The notes: generated by a model not told the origin, from the sequence alone. Shown: positions 8,522-18,060, numbered from the stretch's first letter. The stretch: 64,000 nt of DNA from Nitrospira sp. CG24A (GCA_002869925.2 NEWT02000035.1:364475-428474); one strand, 5' to 3'. Made by a program: numbers and translations.

Positions 8522-9016
8522 TTACGCCTTCTGTGCGCCCATCCCAAAGTAACGCGCCTTCACTTCTTCCATCAGTGCAACGGTAATGCGCGTGCCGCCG
8601 CGATCTACCGCAGTCCGTTCTAACTCAATGCGTGCCATGGCACGTACCGGCGCCGGCACCTTGTCCAATCGCCGTTCCGCTTCTGGCTCCCACTCGATGC
8701 GTTCGCCGGTCCTTGGGCGGAGCACAACATCATAGGTGACCACTCGTTCTTTTCTCATCCGCATATCCTGCTCGATTTCACTTCGCACAAGTGGGGCGAG
8801 ATACGGAGGCATGCGATCCAGTCGATGGATGGCGTCATCGGTCCACATCATCCGGTCGATAAGCCCGCTGGGTTGACCGGCAGGAACATCAACCCCGACT
8901 CGCAGCCCACAGCCTCGACATTCCGTTCGTATAAACCACTGGGGAGTTCCATCCCCATACGACCGTTCTTCAACTCCTTCGGTATGCATCCAGCGACCGC
9001 AACCGCAGGTCAACAT
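8522..9016 (-). CDS. Zinc-ribbon protein with two PCP_red-like repeats
   Basis: Start placed at MLTCGCGRWM (9016), because upstream codons come from a heptamer repeat; about 164 aa. The N-terminus has paired cysteines (CGCGRW ... CRGCG) like a zinc ribbon. Two repeats follow, each matching the PCP_red pattern W-x-x-A-x-x-R-L-x-x-[MV]-P...: WTDDAIHRLDRMP (about residue 65) and WEPEAERRLDKVPAPVRAM (about residue 113), the second ending RITVALMEEVKARYFG. PCP_red occurs at the end of light-independent protochlorophyllide reductase subunits and in stand-alone bacterial proteins. There is no reductase domain here. Possibly tetrapyrrole-related; function unknown. Confidence 0.6.
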   Translation of the reverse strand: MLTCGCGRWMHTEGVEERSYGDGTPQWFIRTECRGCGLRVGVDVPAGQPSGLIDRMMWTDDAIHRLDRMPPYLAPLVRSEIEQDMRMRKERVVTYDVVLRPRTGERIEWEPEAERRLDKVPAPVRAMARIELERTAVDRGGTRITVALMEEVKARYFGMGAQKA

Positions 9017-9033
9017 GGTACAACACCGTGAAG

Positions 9034-9058
9034 TGTGACACGTGACACGTGACACGTC
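9034..9058. repeat. GTGACAC heptamer tandem (three units)
   Basis: GTGACAC repeated three times then GTCTC, immediately upstream of the PCP_red-like gene. The ORF-track extension MSRVTCHTSRC is translated repeat. Confidence 0.75.
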
Positions 9059-9125
9059 TCGGAGCGCGTAACTATCTGCCTTCTCCGCATTATGTGCGCA
9101 TCACTCATCACAGATTACCCATCAC

Positions 9126-9842
9126 TTACCCAATCTTCCCCGGATACAAGAGATAGAGCATCGTGTAGGTGGTGGTCCCGGTCACAAACAGAACGCAATA
9201 GACGACCATCGTGAACAGCCCGAGCGCCCGATGGCGGCGCGCGCCGTTGGGCCAGATCCGTTGAATCGTCATCTCGACTGAGAACACGACCGCTATGACA
9301 GCCAGCAAACCGAGATACACTTCAAATTTCCGCATGGAGAAATCGGCGGTGGCGATGCGTGATAAGAACAACAGCATGATCAGCGCCGTCAGTGTACCGA
9401 AGATGATCCCTATCTTCTTCCACGTCGTGAGCAACAATGTCTCCCTGAGCGATCGGACACCATCAATCACTTGTTGCGCGCGGAAGCCGAGCACGATCAT
9501 ATAAATCGCCATAACTAATCCGAGAATGACCAGAATAATGTGCACGGTCAGCACAGGAATGAAGACATAATCGTAGAGCGCTTGCGATCCACCGAAGCCC
9601 TCTTTCCCTTCAAATGCCAACACGCCTAATTGGCGAAAGAGGTAGTAGCTGATGAAAAACGCCACCATCGCGATCATCCCGCCAAACATCATCCAGTGAT
9701 GCACATCCGCACGGTGTCTCTTCGCTTGAATCCAGCCGATCACGAAGAGCCCCGTAAAGAACGTCGCCATGAGTTGGCTCATATCTGCCCCAACCGTGGC
9801 ATGGGTTCCAAAAAACCCTGGCTCTTTCAGCCACTCAAGCAT
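9126..9842 (-). CDS. DUF420-like heme-protein-associated membrane protein
   Basis: 238 aa with six or seven TM helices. Conserved histidines sit as in DUF420 proteins: RHRADVHHWMM, PVLTVHIILVILG and RRHRALGLFTMVVYC, with the typical last helix GTTTYTMLYLL. The DUF420 family includes CtaM/YozB, implicated in cytochrome oxidase maturation, so a role in assembling the neighbouring bd-like oxidases is plausible. It lies between the PCP_red-like and methyltransferase genes on the same strand. The assignment rests on His and TM pattern only. Confidence 0.62.
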   Translation of the reverse strand: MLEWLKEPGFFGTHATVGADMSQLMATFFTGLFVIGWIQAKRHRADVHHWMMFGGMIAMVAFFISYYLFRQLGVLAFEGKEGFGGSQALYDYVFIPVLTVHIILVILGLVMAIYMIVLGFRAQQVIDGVRSLRETLLLTTWKKIGIIFGTLTALIMLLFLSRIATADFSMRKFEVYLGLLAVIAVVFSVEMTIQRIWPNGARRHRALGLFTMVVYCVLFVTGTTTYTMLYLLYPGKIG

Positions 9843-9903
9843 TCAACTCCTAGTGATCACTCGTGAAAGGTTTCGGACGAACATCACTTGGCTGTCCTAC
9901 ATT

Positions 9904-10893
9904 TCACGGCAGTTGAGAACGAATGCCCTGCACAACCGCTGACGGTTCCAATTCTGTCACCGTTGGAAAACCCGCCTCCCCCATCCAGCGAATCGCATCT
10001 GCCGTCTTGTAACAGCCGCCTTGCTCGGTGTTCACGAGAATATGGACCGCAAATGCGGTGGTCCAGGCCGGACCGGTTCCGGCCTCATTTAAGAATCGGT
10101 CCTTGATGACCAACCGGCCACCAGGTGCCAAATGGGTCCAGACTCTCTTCACCAATGCTGCATTCGTCGAAAAGTCTTGATAATGCAAGATGTCGGACAT
10201 CAGAACGACGTCGTAGGGTCCACCAAGTCCATCTTTGTTAAAGTCTCCTGGACGCAACGCAATCCTCGCTTCCAAACCAGCCTCTTTCACCGTTCGTTCA
10301 GTGAGTCGGAGCGTCGCGGGCAAATCGAACACTGTGGCAGTCAGCTCCGGATAGGCCTGACAAAAAGCAATTGCATTTGTCCCGGCCCCACCTCCCAAAT
10401 CCAGGAATCGTACCGGCCCGCTCAACTGCAGCCGCTTAGCAAAGTCCGGCCCGCTCTGTTGCCCAATCCTATGAAGAACCGCCAATACGTTACTGCCTAA
10501 TTCGGGGTCGGTCTCAAAGACGTGCCGGTCAACCGACCGCTGCCCCGTGCGAATCGTCTGCTCCAGCTTGCCCCAGTTGTCCCATTCTGCATCGTGAAGC
10601 AGCAAGAGATGCCCGATATATTGGGAGGAACTGCGGACCAGATGCGTGACTGCGGCAGCCGAATTTCCATAAGAATCCCCTTCTTTCACCAACAGTCGCA
10701 TCGCGACGAGAGCATTCAACAGCAATTCCAGCTGCTGCCCATGGGCGCTAAGACGGTCGGCCATATCATGGAGAGTTTTCCGCTTTTCATCCAAGACGGA
10801 AAACACATCCAGCTTAATGGCTGTGAGCAGAATTTTTGTCTCCCAGTAGTATCCCAGCTGGAAGATTTCCGCGAGCGAGAGTTCTCGTGACAC
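9904..10893 (-). CDS. SAM-dependent methyltransferase, ASMT/BchU-like
   Basis: 329 aa from a GTG start with a TTGAGGG-like site. N-terminal winged-helix dimerisation domain (residues 1-95: LGYYWETKILLTAIKLDVF, LLLNALVAMRLL), then a class I Rossmann domain: SAM-binding FLDLGGGAGTNA (about residue 158), acidic turn VFDLPAT, PYDVVLMSDILHY and GGRLVIKDRFL. This is the Methyltransf_2 layout shared by O-methyltransferases and the bacteriochlorophyll C-20 methyltransferase BchU. The neighbouring PCP_red-like gene makes a tetrapyrrole substrate thinkable, but nothing in the sequence proves it. Confidence 0.78.
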   Translation of the reverse strand: MSRELSLAEIFQLGYYWETKILLTAIKLDVFSVLDEKRKTLHDMADRLSAHGQQLELLLNALVAMRLLVKEGDSYGNSAAAVTHLVRSSSQYIGHLLLLHDAEWDNWGKLEQTIRTGQRSVDRHVFETDPELGSNVLAVLHRIGQQSGPDFAKRLQLSGPVRFLDLGGGAGTNAIAFCQAYPELTATVFDLPATLRLTERTVKEAGLEARIALRPGDFNKDGLGGPYDVVLMSDILHYQDFSTNAALVKRVWTHLAPGGRLVIKDRFLNEAGTGPAWTTAFAVHILVNTEQGGCYKTADAIRWMGEAGFPTVTELEPSAVVQGIRSQLP

Positions 10894-11175
10894 ACCACAG
10901 CCCTCAAGGAAATAGCTTTGAAACTCGGCATCTTACCTAGATCGGAAACTGAAAGGCAAGGCGGCAGAAGTGGTATGCCTGGTGGAAGAAATACAAGGAT
11001 TCCCCCCCTATGATTTAAGACGCTACTGTGGCTATTGAGGTCCGAGAAAAGTCGATTCGATCGCGTATGGAAAATTGTACTTGTCGAAGCGCACGGTCAC
11101 ACAATGCCCTGTGACGGCTGCGCGCCAAGTGGTGTCTCCCCACAAGCAAAGCCGCACTCGCATCCCGACGGCTGG

Positions 11176-11403
11176 TCACGCAATCTCCAACTCCACATGC
11201 ACGAGCCGGCCAAGCGCTGTGGCAATATTGACCAGAGCATCCGGAGAGAACCGCGACACGCGCCCCCGTAACAGGTCATTCCTGCGAGGCTGGGTGACAC
11301 CGCAATGGATTGCAGCATCGGCCTGCTTCCAGTCCTTGGCTTTGATAATAGCCGCAAGCTGGCATGCACGAGAAGGAGAAGTCAGGGAAGAAGATGGAGC
11401 CAT
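11176..11403 (-). CDS. Orphan Xre/HTH_37-type antitoxin-like regulator
   Basis: About 75 aa from the ATG at 11403. The HTH core IIKAKDWKQADAAIHCGVTQPRRNDLLRGRVSRFSPDALVNIATALG matches HigA/HTH_37-type antitoxins, which bind operator DNA of their own toxin operon. No RelE/HigB-like toxin was found on either side, so it is orphaned or a remnant. It overlaps nothing once the lipoprotein at 11526 is given its internal start. Confidence 0.6.
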   Translation of the reverse strand: MAPSSSLTSPSRACQLAAIIKAKDWKQADAAIHCGVTQPRRNDLLRGRVSRFSPDALVNIATALGRLVHVELEIA

Positions 11404-11525
11404 CTCCACCTAGCATGCTCGGCTGTACCTACATCATCTGCCGGGATGGTATGATACAGCCAGTGATACGACGAACACTGCTATCGCTCTATCCCGATAA
11501 GTCTGTAGCTCGTAAATGGCCCAGA

Positions 11526-11939
11526 ATGAAAAATGAAATATTTCAAGACAGACCTTCGCGATACCTATATGGCGCCATTCTGCTTCTGCTCTTGCTATCA
11601 GGGTGTGGCGCCATCCTCCATGGTGGGAAGCAAGAGGTGACCTTCGACTCAAAACCGCCTGGTGCCACCGTCACACTCGACAATGCAACCCAGTTTTTCA
11701 CTCCTCACACGATGCTACTATCACGATCATCAAATCATCACGCGATATTTAAAAAAGACGGCTATGATCCGCAACGAGTGATGATCCAGCATCACTTCCT
11801 CGTGGGACCGTCCATCATCGGTAACATCCTCCCGCTCTTTCCTGTTGGCTTCACCATCGATGTCGTCACTGGATCGGCATGGGGTTTTGAACAGGACTAC
11901 ATCGCCGTCGACCTCACGAAAGCAAAGTCGCAGCCATGA
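11526..11939 (+). CDS. PEGA-like lipoprotein
   Basis: Start moved from the track's 11364 to the ATG at 11526, giving MKNEIFQDRPSRYLYGAILL and the lipobox LLSGC (137 aa). After the Cys, residues about 30-80 resemble a PEGA-type beta domain (VTFDSKPPGATVTLDN ... HAIFKKDGYDPQRV). A hydrophobic GxxxG-containing stretch (IIGNILPLFPVGFTIDVVTG) lies near the C-terminus. It overlaps the next lipoprotein gene by 4 nt (ATGA), so the two are translationally coupled. Confidence 0.7.
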   Translation: MKNEIFQDRPSRYLYGAILLLLLLSGCGAILHGGKQEVTFDSKPPGATVTLDNATQFFTPHTMLLSRSSNHHAIFKKDGYDPQRVMIQHHFLVGPSIIGNILPLFPVGFTIDVVTGSAWGFEQDYIAVDLTKAKSQP

Positions 11940-12640
11940 ATAGATGCTCGATCACGCAACGCCCCATGTTGTGGACTTGGCTGCTCGGGCTGGCAGGTCT
12001 GGCATTCGCTACATCAAGTTGTACTGGGCCGATCGTGAATTCTTCAACAAACGAGCCGCCGCTCGAAACTAGCTTAGATCACCATGGTGTGCAGTTCGAT
12101 ACGACGACATCTCGCCCAATCCCGTTCAGCCTAGCCACCGGATCAAAACTGGGACTCCTCCATGATGACCGCGATGAAGGAGAACGGCATGTGCGCGTGA
12201 CTCTCGAACAGGCAATTTTCTCTCTGAAGGCGTCGATCCCAAGCCTCGTTGTGGTGGAACGGCGCAGCATAGACGATCTCCAAAAAGAGTTTCAGTTCCA
12301 GGCGAGAGGATTGGTCAAGGATCAAGATCTGGCAAAGATCGGACATTTCCTGGGATTGGACTATGTCGTGGTCTTCGATCCGATCTATCACGACCTGAAC
12401 GAATTGTACGGGCTCAAGAATCAGATCGACACATGGAACGTAGTGCTCCCCCTGAAGGTCATTGCCGTAAACACGGCAGAAGTGAAACTCCATTGTCTGG
12501 CAACTGTCAAGGCCAAGGTGGGAAGACAGATGAAGGCATCGGAAGTACGTCTCCTCAATCAGGAAGCCCTCAGCGTCGCAGCCACTCTCGCCAGCCAGTG
12601 CCTATCCTCCTCGCTTACTGACGCGACTCCCCACTTCTAG
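11936..12640 (+). CDS. CsgG-like lipoprotein
   Basis: 234 aa. Signal with lipobox-like SSC near residue 29. The middle resembles CsgG-fold proteins: SLVVVERRSIDDLQKEFQFQ, then GLVKDQDLAKIGHFLGLDYVVVF. CsgG proteins form outer-membrane secretion pores, but many short family members are lipoproteins without a pore role, and the membrane-spanning region is not obvious here. Coupled by a 4-nt overlap to the PEGA-like lipoprotein, which suggests a two-component envelope complex. Confidence 0.55.
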   Translation: MNRCSITQRPMLWTWLLGLAGLAFATSSCTGPIVNSSTNEPPLETSLDHHGVQFDTTTSRPIPFSLATGSKLGLLHDDRDEGERHVRVTLEQAIFSLKASIPSLVVVERRSIDDLQKEFQFQARGLVKDQDLAKIGHFLGLDYVVVFDPIYHDLNELYGLKNQIDTWNVVLPLKVIAVNTAEVKLHCLATVKAKVGRQMKASEVRLLNQEALSVAATLASQCLSSSLTDATPHF

Positions 12641-12774
12641 CCAAAACAAGGATCCAGTCAGCAGCGTAGAGTCTGCCCAAAGAAAATCTGCCTGTTGTTG
12701 CACTACAGAACACAGAGGCGCGCTGAGGGAGGAGAGAAAAATTTCCTCCCCCCCAGCGGCATACTGCGCAGAAA

Positions 12775-13128
12775 CTAATATCCGTAGTAACGCCCGTAAT
12801 AGCGGTAGTAGTGGTTACAGTTCCGATACTCATAGTAGGAATACATTAAGTTGCCACAAGTCCACCCAGGCTGCCAATTCGACGGCGGCCTTTGCTGAGG
12901 AGGAGGAAGCCCATTCTTGAGTGCTTGCGCAAGATAGGCATCCAGCGCGGCTTGGTCCCCAGCATTAAACGGCCTGTCCATCGTTTGTTGGTTCAGGGCC
13001 TTCTGCATAGCCTCCATTTCTTCCTTTTCCCCTGCGAGAACCATGCTGCAGGCCGATGCCACGATCCCAATGGTAAGGAAACCGCGCAGCATACAATTCA
13101 ACGCCCCTTTCATCATGTTGTGTCGCAT
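12775..13128 (-). CDS. Small exported Tyr-rich protein, unknown
   Basis: 117 aa from the ATG at 13128, which has a GAGG site; the track start is TTG. Signal peptide ending near SMVLAG. The mature protein has an acidic helical part (EKEEMEAMQKALNQQ), a Pro-rich linker and a tyrosine-rich tail (SYYEYRNCNHYYRYYGRYYGY) with a potential Cys pair. No known family. Confidence 0.6.
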   Translation of the reverse strand: MRHNMMKGALNCMLRGFLTIGIVASACSMVLAGEKEEMEAMQKALNQQTMDRPFNAGDQAALDAYLAQALKNGLPPPQQRPPSNWQPGWTCGNLMYSYYEYRNCNHYYRYYGRYYGY

Positions 13129-13249
13129 GCTCAACCTCGCCTGATTAATGTGTTGCCGTCAACCAGGAGGGAACGTGTTCTCCCTATCTGGCACTCATTG
13201 CGTAACCTGATCATCACGAAAGGAATACCTGCCCCGACTCACCGATCCC

Positions 13250-14029
13250 TCAAAATAATCCAGACAGCGACTTCGTCAGTCCTTGCGTCAGCGCTGAGGC
13301 CGCTTCTTCGTAATCAAGATTCGCCTTGTTGGCCGTGCTGACAACCCTGGTGCGATACTTCCTGAACTTCGTCACCTCGGAAGAAGATTGAGATGACGAT
13401 CCCCCGATGCCTTGCTTCAAGGTTTGTTGATTATCCTGCCGCACAATTACTCCCTCGGGAGCTTTTTCAACCAACTGAATGTCAGTCACGACCATGAACA
13501 GCACATCCTTCACAAAAGCGCCCGTCACGGTTTCCGTGAGGCCTCCGACGGCACCTCCAATAAGCCCCCCGCCAACGGCACCTCCATATCCTCCGGCTGC
13601 ATAACCGACCCCGCCGCCTGCCACCGCGCCAAGCGCAATCGCCCCACCATACCCATTGTTCAAAGCCGCTGCAGCGGCTGTCGGATCGGTTTTGGCCACG
13701 CTGAGGACATTGGCTTGGAGCCGATAGTACGCCTTATCGGGACTATCCGTGATGCGATAACCTTTCTTGATCATCGCTTCCTTAAGCGGCCCCGCAATAT
13801 CAAAATTGTCCTTATCTGAGGTATTCCGAACCTGGATATGCATGACCATCTTTTCCGGCTCGACAGGATCGAGAAAGACCGTCTCGCTCATTTTCGTTTG
13901 CACATCAAGGTTTCGTTTGCTAATCATCACTTCTGTCGCAGCGCACCCGGACAGAAACATGAGGGCCACCCCTCCCACAGCTGCACGTAACATAACCAAC
14001 GATTGCAAACCCCTATTATTCCCATCCAT
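13250..14029 (-). CDS. traT: TraT-family outer-membrane lipoprotein
   Basis: 259 aa from the ATG at 14029, preceded by AGGAG. Lipobox FLSGC, then the near-diagnostic TraT sequence: KRNLDVQTKMSETVFLDP, IQVRNTSDKD, SPDKAYYRLQANVL, a glycine-rich central hydrophobic hairpin (GAVAGGGVGYAAGGYGG), VVTDIQLVEKA, and KYRTRVVSTANKANLDYEEA. In F plasmids TraT mediates surface exclusion and serum resistance. No conjugation genes are nearby, so this chromosomal copy has some other envelope role. Full length; convergent gene neighbours. Confidence 0.9.
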   Translation of the reverse strand: MDGNNRGLQSLVMLRAAVGGVALMFLSGCAATEVMISKRNLDVQTKMSETVFLDPVEPEKMVMHIQVRNTSDKDNFDIAGPLKEAMIKKGYRITDSPDKAYYRLQANVLSVAKTDPTAAAAALNNGYGGAIALGAVAGGGVGYAAGGYGGAVGGGLIGGAVGGLTETVTGAFVKDVLFMVVTDIQLVEKAPEGVIVRQDNQQTLKQGIGGSSSQSSSEVTKFRKYRTRVVSTANKANLDYEEAASALTQGLTKSLSGLF

Positions 14030-14141
14030 CAACATTCTCCTTTATAAAAGGTTATCGCACGGCTACAAAATGCTCTTCTACTCCCACAGGGAATGATTGC
14101 GACCCGTAATCATCATATCGGCTTGAGCATGCCCTCTCCCC

Positions 14142-14306
14142 ATGCAGGGCCATTCTCAATTCGGCCTTCTCGATGAACTTCATGTGCGCCTCGGTCAGCT
14201 ATACGCACGAAAGGCCTCGCTGGGATTCAGTCTCGAACACCTCGTGAGAGCATGCATGAAAAATCCTGACTCCGAAAAATACAGGCAAGTTACGCACCTA
14301 ATCTGA
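14142..14306 (+). CDS. Possible small ORF (54 aa)
   Basis: Reads MQGHSQFGLLDELHVRLGQL then ARKASLGFSLEHLVRACMKN and a polar end. The composition is protein-like (amphipathic helices), but there is no convincing ribosome binding site and it is an isolated ORF. It may be a gene remnant. Confidence 0.25.
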   Translation: MQGHSQFGLLDELHVRLGQLYARKASLGFSLEHLVRACMKNPDSEKYRQVTHLI

Positions 14307-14877
14307 ACTGCCTGTGATCGTTGGCATTATCACGGTTTTGCCCTGAATTGCGCCTGAACGGAAACGCCTAGAGTGCGCACACCACAGTCTATGTGAATCG
14401 AAAAGGATTCAGTCCTGAATCTAAAGAGATACAGGGAGTCTTCGTTTCCCGAATAGGCGATGCTAGTCTGACTTCAGATGGAACCACGCATGCACATGAG
14501 GACTGCCAGGCGTAGACACTCCTCATCGCGTCAACCATCGCTCCACCGCGTAAGGAAAACGACGGGGGCATTCGGGGCACTGCCGGTGCCCGGTATAATT
14601 GGAGTTGGCCAGAAGCCGTGAACGCGGAAAGTGTCCCATAGACGTTGGCATGTAGACATCCAACACTCATGCCAGATTTCCAGACCCCGTAGAATGCAGA
14701 ATGCATGCTCCTATCCCCTCTAGGGTACCGTCTCTCGCGATGCGTACCTCCGCTCATCAAAGCAGAAGAGTCTAAAAATAAGCACTGAACAATATAAAAA
14801 ATGCCTCGCTGCACCTGAATCTCTCAGCATGCACTGCATCGGCAGACCTCGCGTGGGCAAGATCTGTGATCCGACTT
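14307..14877. other. Gene-poor spacer
   Basis: About 570 bp between the small ORF and the Ig-repeat lipoprotein stop. The track ORF 14389..14814 has no recognisable protein features. I see no RNA gene or clear terminator. Confidence 0.4.
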
Positions 14878-16974
14878 TTAGAATGGCGTAAATCTCAAGG
14901 TTCCGTTCAGCGTAATCGGTGGCACGGTGAACCCTGAACTCGACGGTACCACCACACCCGAAAATACTGCCGTCCCTGCTGACCTGTTGACCGTGACAGT
15001 ACCCTGGCAACTTATATTCAACGCAGAACCGCAGGCCCAGTGGTTCGTTAGCACTCCGGCGCTATAGTCTTGGAAGCTCAGCGCCGTGAGCTCGCCAGTT
15101 GTTCGATCGGAATATAAGACGACACCTTCACCATGCGTGCTGAAAATATCCCCTTCGATCCAAGCACCACCTATAGTATTGCCTGAAATAGATACAGAGG
15201 TTTGCGGATTCGCCTCAAACTTCCCGCCGATTTCAGATGGGGCATTCGACACTGTCAGCGTGCCCCCACCACCGCCGACACCTCCTCCCCCACCACCGGG
15301 AATGATCGCGAGGGTGAATGCCTTCTGATGAGACTGTTGCGGCGTGCCGCTGTCCAGCACGCGGATCGTGAAGGTCGAAGTTCCAGCACTCGTCGGAATA
15401 CCGCTGAGCTGTCCGGTAGATGGATTCAGTGTGACCCCGACCGGCAAGGACCCAGACACGACACTCCACGTGAAAACCGGGGTCCCACCCGATGCGGCCA
15501 ACGTCGTGCTGTACGCCGTGCCGACCGTTCCCACTGGCAAGAGCGAGGGACTGGTGATCGTCACTGGCACCACGCCAGAAGGACTGATCGTCAGGCTCAA
15601 CTGCTTGGTCGCTGTTCCTCCCGCCGAATCGGTTACTTTAACGGTGATGATTGTCGTCCCTGCCGTGGTCGCGACCCCGGAGATGACGCCTGAGGGATTC
15701 AACGATAGGCCCACCGGCAACGGACTCGATCCTGGATTCAGGCTCCACACATAGCCAGGAGTGCCTCCAGTCGCCGCCAATGTCTGGTTGTAGCTAACCC
15801 CAACCGTCCCTCCAGGCAACGTCAGCGTGCTCACCTTCAATAGGCTTGCCTTTTTCACTAAACAGTTCGGCACTGAGAAGTCGATTGCTGAGGGACCGAC
15901 ATTGACCACGTCGGTCACTAGCGTGATCGTGAATGTCTGAATATTAAACTCAATTGCGCTCAACGTGGCCACACTGTTCCGGCGCATCCCCACACGGAAC
16001 GTCCCATCGGCGGCAGTGACAGCAAAGTCCTTTCCAGAGTAATTGGTCCCGTTCGTTTCCACGAACAGATTTGCCACCGGCTGATTGTTGGCATCTCGAA
16101 CACAGCCTGAAATGAAGACGGTGTCAAACACTTGATCCGCATTCCAATAGCTAAAATGTGTCACGATTCCTTCGTAGTACCGGTTGGGTGCCGTCCCCTG
16201 GAGTGTTGCGCTCCCTTCTTCCTTCCATAGTCCGGTGCTCTCATCGAAGAAGAATAACGGAATGGTGGCGGGTGGAGCTGGGGAGAGCGTGCCAAGCGGG
16301 ATACGAATCGTCGCGGTCTTGCCCGTTGCCAGGTTATAGCGCGTCCCACTATTGTCGCGAATGTCGATCAGCAAGGCGCCAAAACTCTCAATCGGCACCG
16401 GAGATCCGTCTCCAGCAGAGACCCCGTTGAAATCCCCCGGCATCAGGTTGGCATCGACGGCCGGATTGATCGGGGTAACGGCTACATTGACGGTGCCAGC
16501 GGCGGCGCCGCCATTCTTGGGAACGAGCCCATCGGCAGGCAGATTGACCCGCGCAGTCGAGTTCGGCACGGTGACGATTCCGCCAGTCGCAACGGTCACC
16601 GGTGTGACCACGCCAGTCGGCAGGAGCCGCACTCTCAGGCTCGTGGTTTGCCCTTCCGTCACGCGGGCAACGGGAAACGCTTCGGCAAAGCCGGTGGCTT
16701 CGACATGCACGACCGCACGGTCACCGACAGCGGCCGCAACGGTGAAACTGCCGTTTGCGGCTGACGTGGCAGATCCAGCGGTCGTACTCACTGTGGCACC
16801 AGCCACCGCCGAGCCATTCGCTGCGGATACCACCTGGCCTGAGACCGTACCTGTTTGCACCGTAGCTGGGGGAGCCCCTCCGCCACCGTCCTCACCGCAT
16901 GCGGCGAGGACGCACAAGAGTGGAAGTGCACACATGAACTGCATCAGCCTGTTACCGGCACGTAAGAACGCCAT
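14878..16974 (-). CDS. Large Ig-repeat lipoprotein with carboxypeptidase-regulatory domain
   Basis: About 698 aa; start at the ATG 16974 because AGGAG is 7 nt upstream of it. Lipobox LAACGEDGGGG. Order of domains: a CarboxypepD_reg-like domain (GTVSGQVVSAANGSAVAGATV, about 40-120); a second beta region with GCVRDANNQPVANLFVETNG (about 290-370); two He_PIG/putative-Ig repeats beginning LPGGTVGVSYNQTLAATGGTP and LPVGTVGTAYSTTLAASGGTP (about 385-560); a poly-Gly linker GGGGGGVGGGGG; and a C-terminal beta domain. Probably a surface adhesin or matrix protein. The downstream 570 bp lacks genes. Confidence 0.78.
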   Translation of the reverse strand: MAFLRAGNRLMQFMCALPLLCVLAACGEDGGGGAPPATVQTGTVSGQVVSAANGSAVAGATVSTTAGSATSAANGSFTVAAAVGDRAVVHVEATGFAEAFPVARVTEGQTTSLRVRLLPTGVVTPVTVATGGIVTVPNSTARVNLPADGLVPKNGGAAAGTVNVAVTPINPAVDANLMPGDFNGVSAGDGSPVPIESFGALLIDIRDNSGTRYNLATGKTATIRIPLGTLSPAPPATIPLFFFDESTGLWKEEGSATLQGTAPNRYYEGIVTHFSYWNADQVFDTVFISGCVRDANNQPVANLFVETNGTNYSGKDFAVTAADGTFRVGMRRNSVATLSAIEFNIQTFTITLVTDVVNVGPSAIDFSVPNCLVKKASLLKVSTLTLPGGTVGVSYNQTLAATGGTPGYVWSLNPGSSPLPVGLSLNPSGVISGVATTAGTTIITVKVTDSAGGTATKQLSLTISPSGVVPVTITSPSLLPVGTVGTAYSTTLAASGGTPVFTWSVVSGSLPVGVTLNPSTGQLSGIPTSAGTSTFTIRVLDSGTPQQSHQKAFTLAIIPGGGGGGVGGGGGTLTVSNAPSEIGGKFEANPQTSVSISGNTIGGAWIEGDIFSTHGEGVVLYSDRTTGELTALSFQDYSAGVLTNHWACGSALNISCQGTVTVNRSAGTAVFSGVVVPSSSGFTVPPITLNGTLRFTPF

Positions 16975-18060
16975 ATTCATGCTCCTGGGTGAAATATCTA
17001 AATCCTATTCGGTCTGAGTACCTACACCTATTCACGCCCGCATCATGTCGTATCCACACGAAGACAAACCAAACCCTCGCCCGTCATGCTTCAAGCCAAT
17101 ACGGACGTGCTTGCCTGTGCCGATGCCAGACAGACGATCGACTGCTGTTCGATAAAAACGAGATACAGGGAGGAGGAGAACAGAGACGCGACTAGGTAAG
17201 GAGACTATGCGTGCGTGCAAGCTCGACACCAGGGTACAAAGAGGGAGAGTAATGCCTCGCCACGTACAGGCCACAGTTCCCTTCATGCGCTTCCTCGTTC
17301 CAGCCATGATCGCACCATTAAGGATCGCGAAACGACGCCGCACTATAGTGATGCCCATACACGCAGTCAATATCAAATCCGGCATTTGGGAAGTATTTCG
17401 AAAATAAATATGTTAACCATAACTACTTGCACAGTAGCCCACACGCAAACGGTATACCTGCGTAGTAAAACAGAATTAGTCTGAACCACGTATAGGCTGA
17501 ACGACGAGTCGGCAGGCCCTTAATCGAGAGAAATGAACTACTGAGGAGTCAGTGGACGCATAGTTAATTCAAGTGGTTGCGAGATGATTGTGTTGCAATC
17601 AATCGCACCTCCGGCGACCACATCGTTGACCTCACTCTCTCATCCGTCGGCTTACGCTTGCCTGCATGCGCTCTCGACGCTCTGCTCCTGGGCGCTAAGT
17701 AGCCTCACCCTGAGGCGTTCTTGATGTTCACATGAAACGTGAAGGGTAAAACGTTAGGCATACGGGGCACGGACGGTTGGTCGGGTCTATCTCGTTCATC
17801 TTGCCTATCCCGTCTATTCGGTCTGTCTTGTTGGATAGACAACCCACCAGACGAACCAAAGGAACCAGACGAGCAAGAGAGGCGAGCGTGCTGGGGTAAA
17901 CCGCAAGAGGGGGGAAATTTATGGAAGGAGGGCTGCAAAGAATGGGTGCGGGCTAGGCAGGCTTTTAGAAGAACATGGCGATCAGGTTCAGCACTTGCTT
18001 TATACGGTAGCGACTCCCATTGTGAGGCAGTTCCTCTCGGTGCAATTCGAATAACGCTGG
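16975..18060. other. Gene-poor spacer containing a heptamer and a 9-mer tract
   Basis: No ORF here has protein-like features; the track's 17032..17385 and 17739..18551 look random or are shadows of the decayed vapC. The spacer contains GAAACGTGAAGGGTAAAACG near 17730-17753 and a long GACCAG/TCTGGT-type tract at 17785..17885. Confidence 0.5.
17785..17885. repeat. Periodic CTGGT/ACCAG tract
   Basis: A pyrimidine-rich half (GGTCTATCTCGTTCATC...) built of loose 5/9-nt units is followed by the complementary purine half (CCACCAGACGAACCAAAGGAACCAGACG). Together they can form a long imperfect hairpin. Related tracts occur at 58035..58121 and 61752..61836. Confidence 0.6.

Noticed and set aside
11176-11403. 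Complete HigBA-type toxin-antitoxin pair
   Set aside because: I looked for a RelE/HigB-like frame on both sides and found none, so only an orphan regulator is annotated.
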